A stretch of DNA of 38,145 bases from Rhodocyclaceae bacterium (lineage in GTDB: Bacteria > Pseudomonadota > Gammaproteobacteria > Burkholderiales > Rhodocyclaceae). The notes beneath the pieces were generated by a model. It saw only the letters and a program-made list of their open reading frames with translations, was not told the origin of the DNA and did no database searches. The stretch covers positions 1 through 38,145 of the forward strand of contig JAUSBB010000117.1 in assembly GCA_030652245.1 (NCBI GenBank), read 5' to 3'. Shown here in pieces: positions 32,185 through 38,145 of the stretch. Numbering within the stretch: position 1 is the first letter of the stretch; every line of letters begins with the position of its first letter. Made by a program: the position numbers and the translations under genes.

Positions 32185-33657
32185 TCAGAATGACTCGTAG
32201 TGCAGTTGTGCGGCAGGCAGACCGGCGGCCGTCAGCGCCGTGCAGGCCGCGGAGACAAAGTCGGCGGGGCCGGCGACATAGACCTCGCGACAGGCGAAAC
32301 CCGCTTCGGCCCGCAGGCGCTGTACGGCTGCGACGCCGGCCGCTGGCAGGTCGTTCGCCCGCAGCGTGACGAAACTGAAGGTGTCGAGCGCGTCAGCCCA
32401 GGCGCGGCACTGGTTTTCCAGATAATGGCCGTTGTCGCGCGTCGCCGCCCAGATCAGTTGCAGGGCCACCGGCACGTCCGCGGCGACGGCGCTCTCGATC
32501 AGGCTCTTCGCCGGCGCGAAACCGGAGTCGCAGACGACAAACGCAATGTCGTTGGTCACGTCCTTTTGCAGCACGAAATCGCCAAACGGGCCGAACAGGC
32601 TGACCGGCTCGTCGACCTTGAGCGCATCGGCAAACAGGCGGCGCGCAAATTCGTCATCCGGGTTATTGCAAATGTGGAACAGCAGGTTGCGGTCGTCGCA
32701 GGGACAGGAGGCAATCGGGTAATCGCCGCGGAAGTTGGCGGTGGAACCCGACACGCTCAAGGAGACGCGCTGACCGGCCAGAAAACGCAAGCGGCTGCTG
32801 CGCGGCGTTTGCAGGTGCAACAGAATGATATCGGGCGCCAGCGGGGTGATTTTCTTGACCTTGGCAACAATCTCCTGCTCGGGAATGTCGGCCGGCAGCT
32901 TCGCTTCGAGCATCTCGATTTCGAGATCGGTGATCGCCGTGTGCGAGCAAAGCAGCGCATGCCCCTGAGCGCGCTCGCTGGCCGACAACGGATAGTCGGT
33001 GTGGTTCACCTGCTGCACCCGTCCCGCAACGATGCGCGCCTTGCACAGGCCGCAATTACCGTTGCGGCAGCCGTAGGACGGCGCCAGCCCGGCGCGCAGC
33101 GCCGCTTCGAGGACTGTCTCGTTGCCTTCGACGAAAAATTCATGGCCCGAAGGCTTGACCTTCACATGCGCGGTCATGACGCGGAGCACATCATCAAGCA
33201 CCTCCAGGGTATCCGCGGGTTCCTCGCTGCCCAGCACGCCGGCCAGCCCCGCGTCGAGAAACTCGGCCAATGCGGCGAGTTGTTCAGAGGGTGAGGCAGC
33301 GCGCAGCATCTCGATGCGCTCCTGCAGTGCCTCGATAAGGTCGTGATAATGGGCTAGATGGCGCCGCACTTCGGCCAGCTCCTCGCTCTGCGCCGCCAGT
33401 CGCTGCGCCAGCACTTCCTGGTTGGGCAGCACGCGCTCGCGGATGCGCCGGCCGAAGGCTTCCTCGCGAATCTTGACGGTCCGCTCGAAAGCGCCGGAAT
33501 CCTCCAACTGCAGATCGGGGAAGACCTTCAGCAAATCCGTGGTCGTCACCATGCCGTCCTGCGAAGGCAAGGCGCCGCTGGCGATATGTTTTTGCATCTC
33601 GGCGCGCGTCACACCCGTCAAATGCGCCGCGCGGGAAACCGTCAGCAAATGCGACAT
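32185..33657 (-). CDS. HTH/coiled-coil – [2Fe-2S] ferredoxin – FAD/NAD(P) reductase fusion
   Basis: 490 aa. Residues ~1-50 resemble a MerR-like helix-turn-helix (LLTVSRAAHLTGVTRAEMQKHIASG). Residues ~60-120 are a charged coiled coil. Residues ~160-245 are a plant-type ferredoxin with the four cluster cysteines C197, C202, C205 and C237. Residues ~260-490 are a ferredoxin-NAD(P) reductase module, but the RxYS FAD motif reads GDYPIAS and the GGTGIAP NAD motif reads CDSGFAP. The start at 33657 has GGGGGA nine bases before it; 33666 is an alternative. It is divergent from chrB. It could be a redox-sensing regulator or a chromate-linked reductase; neither is proven. Confidence 0.85.
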   Translation of the reverse strand: MSHLLTVSRAAHLTGVTRAEMQKHIASGALPSQDGMVTTTDLLKVFPDLQLEDSGAFERTVKIREEAFGRRIRERVLPNQEVLAQRLAAQSEELAEVRRHLAHYHDLIEALQERIEMLRAASPSEQLAALAEFLDAGLAGVLGSEEPADTLEVLDDVLRVMTAHVKVKPSGHEFFVEGNETVLEAALRAGLAPSYGCRNGNCGLCKARIVAGRVQQVNHTDYPLSASERAQGHALLCSHTAITDLEIEMLEAKLPADIPEQEIVAKVKKITPLAPDIILLHLQTPRSSRLRFLAGQRVSLSVSGSTANFRGDYPIASCPCDDRNLLFHICNNPDDEFARRLFADALKVDEPVSLFGPFGDFVLQKDVTNDIAFVVCDSGFAPAKSLIESAVAADVPVALQLIWAATRDNGHYLENQCRAWADALDTFSFVTLRANDLPAAGVAAVQRLRAEAGFACREVYVAGPADFVSAACTALTAAGLPAAQLHYESF

Positions 33658-33723
33658 GGAACCCATCCCCCGATTCGTTGTTTGTTCTCGCCAGAATCAT
33701 ACCCAATCAGGGCAAACAGTGCG

Positions 33724-33740
33724 TATGTAACGATCTCTAC
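33724..33740 (+). promoter_or_regulatory. Direct repeat 1 in the chrB promoter region
   Basis: TATGTAACGATCTCTAC, repeated with two changes immediately before chrB (33791-33807). The pair flanks an AT-rich 50-bp stretch in an otherwise GC-rich region, consistent with operator sites for ChrB itself or the divergent fusion protein. Confidence 0.45.
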
Positions 33741-33771
33741 TGTATAGTTGATTATTCTACTAAAATAGTTG

Positions 33772-33800
33772 TTGCAATACTTATAACACTTATGTAAAGT
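33772..33800 (+). promoter_or_regulatory. Candidate chrB promoter giving a leaderless mRNA
   Basis: TTGCAA (33772-33777) and TAAAGT (33795-33800) are 17 bp apart. Transcription would start about at the chrB ATG (33808), and no ribosome site precedes that ATG. Confidence 0.35.
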
Positions 33801-33807
33801 TCTCTAC
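33791..33807 (+). promoter_or_regulatory. Direct repeat 2, abutting the chrB start codon
   Basis: TATGTAAAGTTCTCTAC ends exactly at the chrB ATG and covers the candidate -10 box. It matches the repeat at 33724-33740 in 15 of 17 positions. Confidence 0.45.
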
Positions 33808-34740
33808 ATGATCCAACTCGTCGAATGGCTCGTCCTCGTCACCACGCTGCCCACGCGCAATGCCGCGGCACGCATGCGCCTGTGGCGCGCCATCAAGGCG
33901 CTCGGCTGTGCCGCCTTGCGCGATGGCGTCTATCTGCTGCCGGCACGCGATGAAACCGGCGCGGCACTGCGCGCCCTGGCGGACGAGGTGCGCGCGAGCG
34001 AAGGCAGCGCCGAGGTGTTGTATGTAGCGGCCGATGGGGCACAGGACGAAGCCTTCCGCCAGCTATTCGATCGCAGTGCCGACTATGGCGCACTGATTGC
34101 AGATACGCGGTCGGCCAGCGCGGATGAAAAAACCCTGCGGCGGTTGACGCGTGAACTGGCGGCGCTGGAGGCCGCCGATTACTTCCCGGATACGGCACAC
34201 CATCAGGCGCAACAAGCCCTGGCCGCTTTGGCCAAGCGTCTGTCACCCAACGAGCCGCAAGCCGTCCCCAGCCCCATCCGCCGTCTCGCCAGCGCCGACT
34301 TTTCTGGCCGCACCTGGGCGACCCGCAAGAACATCTGGGTGGATCGCATGGCGTCCGCCTGGCTGATCCGCCGCTTCATCGATCCCCAGGCAAATTTTCT
34401 CTGGCTCGACACGCCGGCCGACTGTCCGCCGGATGCGCTCGGCTTTGACTTCGACAGCGCCACATTCACCCATGTCGCTCCAACCAGCCATGCGCCCGAA
34501 CTCGTGAGCTTCGAGGTGCTGGCGGCAAGTTTCGGCCTGGATGCCAATCCGGCCATCGCGAAGATCGGCGCCATCGTCCATTACCTCGATGTCGGCGGCG
34601 CGCCGCTGGCCGAAGCATCCGGCATCGAAGCCGTGCTGGCCGGCCTGCGCGTCGGCGCAATTGACGATGACGCGCGACTCACCGCCGCCGGCCGCGTCCT
34701 CGACGGCCTGTACACGAACTACCAGCAGCCGGAAGGCTGA
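33808..34740 (+). CDS. chrB: Chromate resistance regulator ChrB
   Basis: 310 aa. The N-terminal ChrB_N domain (WLVLVTTLPTRNAAARMRLWRAIKALGCAALRDGVYLLP) joins a C-terminal ChrB domain (WATRKNIWVDRMASAWLIRRFIDPQANFLWLD, FEVLAASFGLD). ChrB acts as a chromate-responsive regulator of chrBA operons and supports resistance. The start is fixed by the conserved N-terminus; no ribosome site is visible. The linker between the domains (residues ~152-165) contains a diverged copy of the dispersed element. First gene of the plus-strand chromate operon; downstream gaps are short. Confidence 0.92.
   Translation: MIQLVEWLVLVTTLPTRNAAARMRLWRAIKALGCAALRDGVYLLPARDETGAALRALADEVRASEGSAEVLYVAADGAQDEAFRQLFDRSADYGALIADTRSASADEKTLRRLTRELAALEAADYFPDTAHHQAQQALAALAKRLSPNEPQAVPSPIRRLASADFSGRTWATRKNIWVDRMASAWLIRRFIDPQANFLWLDTPADCPPDALGFDFDSATFTHVAPTSHAPELVSFEVLAASFGLDANPAIAKIGAIVHYLDVGGAPLAEASGIEAVLAGLRVGAIDDDARLTAAGRVLDGLYTNYQQPEG
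34261..34302 (+). repeat. Partial copy of dispersed element, in the chrB interdomain linker
   Basis: GCCGTCCCC at one end and the 23-bp end (minus strand AAAGTCGGCGCT...GAGACGGC, 34280-34302) at the other, without the central hairpin. It encodes AVPSPIRRLASADF at the junction of the two ChrB domains, here in the opposite strand and a different frame from the KVGAG copies. Confidence 0.6.
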
Positions 34741-34776
34741 GGGCTATTTTCTCTCCGCGATACAAGGAAATACATC

Positions 34777-35367
34777 ATGTCGACAACCCCCATTCACAGC
34801 CGGAATCCGCAACCCTATCAGGTGACCCAGGAAGATGTGGCGCTACTGATCAATGCCGGCATGAGTGCGGAGGACCTCCAGCACAGCCAGGCCGTCGCCA
34901 AAAAGGCGCTCGAAATCGCCGGGCGCGTGAAGGCAAAGCTCGACATGGAACTGATCGGGCGTGGCGCCCTCTTCCACGACCTCGGCAAGACGCAGACCCA
35001 TGCCATCGAACACGGCAAGATCGGCGCCGAAATGGGACAGGCGCTCGGGCTGTCAAAGGCGATCACCGACATCATGGAAAAGCACATTCGTGGCGGCCTG
35101 ACCGCGGCCGAGGCGGCGGAACTCGGCCTGCCGGTCAAGGATTACACCCTCCACAAGCTCGAAGAAAGAATCGTCATCTACGCCGACCGTCTGGTGGACA
35201 TCATCCACGATGGCATCGTCAAAATTGACAACGAAGCCGAGGCCGAGCAGCGCTTCGAGGACATCCTGAACACCGAAATCAAATACGGCAAAAACGACAT
35301 CACCCGGGCGCGTTACTTCGGCTATCACCGCGAAATCCAGGGACTGATGGGTAACGCAGCGCAATAA
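34777..35367 (+). CDS. HDIG-domain phosphohydrolase-like protein
   Basis: 196 aa. HD residues appear in ALFHDLGKTQTHAIEHG, then KHIRGG and YADRLVDII, in the order of HDIG proteins, metal-dependent phosphohydrolases acting on nucleotides or related phosphoesters. It lacks the HD-GYP extension. AAGGAA precedes the ATG. It lies between chrB and chrA with gaps of 36 and 46 bp, so it belongs to the chromate operon, though a role in chromate resistance is not established to my knowledge. Confidence 0.85.
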   Translation: MSTTPIHSRNPQPYQVTQEDVALLINAGMSAEDLQHSQAVAKKALEIAGRVKAKLDMELIGRGALFHDLGKTQTHAIEHGKIGAEMGQALGLSKAITDIMEKHIRGGLTAAEAAELGLPVKDYTLHKLEERIVIYADRLVDIIHDGIVKIDNEAEAEQRFEDILNTEIKYGKNDITRARYFGYHREIQGLMGNAAQ

Positions 35368-35413
35368 CCAGAACAACAACGACAATCACCCCCCCAGCAC
35401 AAGGAAATCTGCC

Positions 35414-36778
35414 ATGACCGACATCACCAACGCCGTCCCCATCAACGCGGCGGGCGCGGCTAGCGCCGTCCCGCCAACGCCGACTTTGGGCGAAGCCTTC
35501 AAATACTGGCTCAAGCTCGGCTTCATCGCCTTCGGCGGCCCGGTCGGGCAGATTTCGATGATGCACAACGAGCTGGTCGAGCGGCGGCGCTGGCTTTCCG
35601 AGCATCGCTTCCTGCATGCCCTCAACTACTGCATGCTGCTGCCCGGGCCGGAAGCGATCCAGCTCGCCATCTACATAAGCTGGCTGATGCACGGCGTGAA
35701 GGGCGCGGTGATGACCGGCATCCTGTTCTTCATGCCGGCCTTCGTATTGGTCACCGTGCTGGCGGGCGTCTATCTGAGCTACGGCGACGTACCGGCCATG
35801 CAGGGGATCTTCTACGGCATCAAGCCCGCCGTGGTCGCCGTGGTGCTGTTCGCGGCCTGGCGCATCGGCAGCAAGGTGCTGAAGAACGAGGTGCTGATGA
35901 CGATTGCCGCGCTGGCCTTCATCGGCATCTTTTTCTTCAAGATCGGCTTCCCGTGGATCGTGCTCGCCGCCGGCATCCTGGGCGCCATCGGCGGCAAGCT
36001 GGTACCGGCCAAGTTCAAGGCGGGCGGCGGGCATGGCGCCGCCGGCAAGGCGGCGCACGGCCCGGCCATCCTCGACGACGACACGCCGCCCCCGGCGCAT
36101 GCGAAATTCTCCTGGGGCAAGTCCATCATGATGGTCACGATCTTCGTTGCGATCTGGGCGGCTTCCATGCTGGCGCTGCAGGGCATGCCCGTGCTCTTCG
36201 ACATGGGCGAGTTCTTCACCAAGGCCGCCTTCCTCACCATCGGCGGCGCCTATGCCGTGCTGCCCTACGTCTATCAGGGCGCGGTCGAGCATTTCGGCTG
36301 GCTCTCCGGCCCGCAGATGATGGACGGCCTGGCGCTCGGCGAAACGACGCCGGGACCGCTGATCAAGGTCGTCACCTGGATCGGTTATCTCGGCGCCGTC
36401 AACCCGGCAAATCCGATCGCCACCGGCATGGCGGGCGCGGCGGTGGCGACCTTCTTCACCTTCCTGCCGTCCTTCCTGTTCATCCTCGCCGGCGGCCCGA
36501 TCGTCGAGGCGACGCGCGGCGAACTCAAATTCACCGCACCGCTCACCGCGATTACCGCGGCGGTAGTCGGCGTGATCCTCAACCTGGCCACCTTCTTCGC
36601 CTGGCACACCTTCTGGCCCGGGGCCGTAGACACCTCGCCCTTCGCCGGGCCCTTCGACATCATTGCGGTAATCATCGCCATCGCGTCGTTTGTCGCCCTG
36701 TGGAAATACAAAGTGGATGTCATGAAAACCATCGGCGTCTGCGCCCTGCTCGGCCTCGCGCTTTCCTTTGTCAGGTAA
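35414..36778 (+). CDS. chrA: Chromate transporter ChrA
   Basis: 454 aa, two-domain CHR-family exporter with ~12 hydrophobic segments. The N-half signature FIAFGGPVGQISMMHNELVERRRWL and LLPGPEAIQLAIYISWLMHG and the C-half TIGGAYAVLPYV and LALGETTPGPLI are present. It pumps chromate out of the cytoplasm. AAGGAA precedes the ATG. Residues ~7-24 (AVPINAAGAASAVPPTPT) are encoded entirely by a full-length copy of the dispersed palindromic element, ahead of the conserved LGEAFKYWLK. It is followed by the rhodanese gene after 10 bp. Confidence 0.95.
   Translation: MTDITNAVPINAAGAASAVPPTPTLGEAFKYWLKLGFIAFGGPVGQISMMHNELVERRRWLSEHRFLHALNYCMLLPGPEAIQLAIYISWLMHGVKGAVMTGILFFMPAFVLVTVLAGVYLSYGDVPAMQGIFYGIKPAVVAVVLFAAWRIGSKVLKNEVLMTIAALAFIGIFFFKIGFPWIVLAAGILGAIGGKLVPAKFKAGGGHGAAGKAAHGPAILDDDTPPPAHAKFSWGKSIMMVTIFVAIWAASMLALQGMPVLFDMGEFFTKAAFLTIGGAYAVLPYVYQGAVEHFGWLSGPQMMDGLALGETTPGPLIKVVTWIGYLGAVNPANPIATGMAGAAVATFFTFLPSFLFILAGGPIVEATRGELKFTAPLTAITAAVVGVILNLATFFAWHTFWPGAVDTSPFAGPFDIIAVIIAIASFVALWKYKVDVMKTIGVCALLGLALSFVR
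35432..35487 (-). repeat. Full-length dispersed palindromic element, copy 3, inside chrA
   Basis: On the minus strand it starts AAAGTCGGCGTTGGCG and contains the same hairpin (GGCGGG/CCCGCC) and terminal ATGGGGACGGC as the intergenic copies. It is in frame on the plus strand and supplies 18 residues of the ChrA N-terminus with no stop codon. Confidence 0.8.
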
Positions 36779-36788
36779 GGAGATAATC

Positions 36789-37103
36789 ATGGAACGCACC
36801 ATTTCCCCCACCCAACTGCACAGCGAATTCGCCGACAAACTCATTCTCGACGTGCGCCGCGGCAGCGATCTCGCCGCATCCACCGAACAACTGGCCGGCG
36901 CGCGCTGGCAAGACCCGGAAAAACTCGCCGACTGGGCGGGCACGCTGCCGACTGACAAAGACATCGTCATCTACTGCGTGCGCGGCGGCTCGGTGTCCAA
37001 CGGCGTGATTGACGCGTTGCACGCCAAGGGCCTCAAGGCCCGCTTCATCGAAGGCGGCATCGAAGGCTGGAAAGCCGCTGGCGGCAAGGTGGCGGCGAGA
37101 TAA
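36789..37103 (+). CDS. Rhodanese-like sulfurtransferase
   Basis: 104 aa, single-domain rhodanese. The active-site loop CVRGGS (Cys63) follows IVIY, and the CH2-like end IEGGIEGWKAAGG is typical. Such proteins carry persulfide sulfur on the Cys. AGGAGATAATC precedes the ATG; the longer frame from 36768 overlaps chrA. It sits in the chrB-HDIG-chrA-rhodanese-MFS run. A role may be to handle thiol or persulfide damage from chromate; this is inference. Confidence 0.88.
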   Translation: MERTISPTQLHSEFADKLILDVRRGSDLAASTEQLAGARWQDPEKLADWAGTLPTDKDIVIYCVRGGSVSNGVIDALHAKGLKARFIEGGIEGWKAAGGKVAAR

Positions 37104-37105
37104 TC

Positions 37106-38145
37106 ATGCTCCTGCCCGGCGGTGTCGCGCCCGAGGCGCGGCGGCTGCTGATCGGCCGCGCGCTGCGGGCCTTCACCGACGGCTATGTCGCCATTCTGCT
37201 GCCCGTCTACCTGCTGGCGCTCGGCCTGGGCGTGTGGGACGTCGGGCTGATCAGCACGGCGACGCTGCTCGGCTCGGCGCTGATGACGCTGGCGGTGGGG
37301 CAGTGGGGGCACCGTTATCCGCAACGCCAATTGCTGCTCGCCGCCGCCGGGCTGATGTGCTGCACCGGTTTCCTGCTCGCCGGCTTTGGCAGCTTCTGGC
37401 CGCTCCTGCTCGTCGCCTTCGTCGGCACGATGAATCCGAGCTCCGGCGATGTCAGCGTCTTTCTGCCGCTGGAGCACGCGCGCCTGGCCGAAACCGCGCA
37501 TGGCGATGCGCGCACCGCCCTCTTTGCCCGTTACACATTCATCGGCGCCCTCTGCGCCGCGGTCGGCGCGCTCGCCACCGCCATTCCGCACTACCTGACG
37601 GAATTCGGCGTGGCGCAACTCGACGCGCTGCGCGCGATGTTCGTTTTCTACGGACTGACCGGCGTGGTGATCTTCTTTCTCTACCGCGCGCTGCCGGATC
37701 AGCCGCCGCATGAACAGGCCGCGCCACCGACACCGCTGGGACCGTCGCGCGCCATCGTCGTCCGCCTCGCCGCGCTGTTTTCGCTCGACGCCTTCGCCGG
37801 CGGCCTGCTGGTGAATACGCTGCTCGCGCTGTGGCTGTTCGAGCGCTTCGAAATGTCGCTTGCCGCCGCGGGCAATTTCTTCTTCTGGGCCGGGCTGCTG
37901 TCGGCCGGTTCGCAACTCGCCGCGCCCTGGGTGGCACGCCGCATCGGCCTGATCAACACGATGGTGTTCACCCACGTTCCGTCCAGCATCTGCCTGATCC
38001 TCGCCGCGTTCGCCGACAGCCTGCCCCTTGCGCTGGGCCTGCTGTTCATGCGCAGCGCGCTGTCGCAGATGGACGTGCCGACGCGCTCGGCCTTCGTCAT
38101 GGCCGTCGTCACGCCGGCCGAACGCGCCGCCGCCGCGAGCTTCAC
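37106..38145 (+). CDS. MFS transporter, 3' end cut by window edge
   Basis: At least 346 aa, open to the last base of the window with no stop. It starts MLLPGGVAPEARRLLIGRALRAF, 2 bp after the rhodanese stop. Hydrophobic segments include FTDGYVAILLPVYLLALGLG, VGLISTATLLGSALMTLAVG with the motif-A-like loop GHRYPQR, and a second half from RLAALFSLDAFAGGLLVNTLL. Ten or more segments are seen, as expected for a ~400-aa MFS protein. MFS genes of this kind follow chrA in several chromate loci; substrate unknown. Confidence 0.85.
   Translation, partial: MLLPGGVAPEARRLLIGRALRAFTDGYVAILLPVYLLALGLGVWDVGLISTATLLGSALMTLAVGQWGHRYPQRQLLLAAAGLMCCTGFLLAGFGSFWPLLLVAFVGTMNPSSGDVSVFLPLEHARLAETAHGDARTALFARYTFIGALCAAVGALATAIPHYLTEFGVAQLDALRAMFVFYGLTGVVIFFLYRALPDQPPHEQAAPPTPLGPSRAIVVRLAALFSLDAFAGGLLVNTLLALWLFERFEMSLAAAGNFFFWAGLLSAGSQLAAPWVARRIGLINTMVFTHVPSSICLILAAFADSLPLALGLLFMRSALSQMDVPTRSAFVMAVVTPAERAAAASF

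Noticed and set aside
35300-36970. 556-aa minus-strand frame opposite chrA
   Set aside because: Highly charged shadow of the chrA coding strand with no recognisable domain; chrA is unambiguous.
1-38145. CRISPR array, prophage or integrative element
   Set aside because: No regularly spaced direct repeats, integrase, transposase or phage structural gene is seen, and the single tRNA has no attachment-site duplication in the window.

Overview
The window is a GC-rich, tightly packed piece of a proteobacterial chromosome. The gene set (RpfE-type phosphoglycerate-mutase-like gene next to recJ, glcDEF, prpE/acuI, TRAP transport, a DsrS-like cluster, chrBA) fits a Betaproteobacterium, most likely of the Rhodocyclales/Sterolibacteriaceae kind. 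This assignment rests on family knowledge and no search was run. No rRNA, CRISPR array, transposase or prophage is visible. No gene-free stretch exceeds 300 bases; the longest (17984-18232) is filled by two kinds of dispersed repeat.

Layout. (1) 87-2441, minus: a three-domain protein joining a cyclic-nucleotide-binding-like domain, an acetate kinase and a PduL phosphotransacylase, so the whole acetyl-CoA/acetyl-phosphate/acetate path sits on one chain. (2) 2529-6888, plus: PGM-like gene, recJ, mmsA behind a promoter and a 14-bp palindrome. (3) 6914-13597, minus: IclR regulator, TRAP transporter dctPQM, amidase, a 54-aa membrane protein and a D-2-hydroxyacid dehydrogenase, i.e. uptake and breakdown of an organic acid or amide. 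(4) tRNA-Val(GAC) with promoter and terminator. (5) acuI-prpE (acrylyl-CoA reductase and propionyl-CoA synthetase), divergent from a Fur-box-linked periplasmic iron-binding protein without its permease. (6) 18233-23365, minus: hicAB, hyi, glcD, glcE, glcF (glycolate to glyoxylate, hydroxypyruvate isomerase). (7) 23431-27746, minus: DsrS-like protein, an 82-aa protein, an S24 domain protein lacking HTH and the catalytic Lys, a 76-aa protein, two coupled unknown genes and a MOSC protein. (8) 27820-29824, plus: glycine-zipper lipoprotein, GDT1-type exporter, DmeF-type CDF exporter. (9) 29826-33657, minus: a [2Fe-2S] flavin reductase fused to an N-terminal HTH/coiled-coil part, then a MoxR-type AAA ATPase and its VWA/metallopeptidase partner. 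(10) 33808-end, plus: chromate locus chrB, HDIG protein, chrA, rhodanese and an MFS transporter cut by the window edge.

The most unusual signal is a dispersed palindromic element. Three copies of about 55 bp (27-81, 18147-18201, 35432-35487) share a 23-bp end that starts AAAGTCGGCGCT and ends GGGACGGC. The same 23-bp end also occurs alone inside five genes. In four unrelated proteins it is read in the same frame as K-V-G-A-G-(G/E/S)-T-A, and the full copy in chrA is translated as its N-terminus. This behaves like the Rickettsia palindromic elements that insert into coding genes. A second, unrelated repeat of about 150 bp occurs twice (17982-18130 and, inverted, 25655-25804), each time just after a gene's 3' end.
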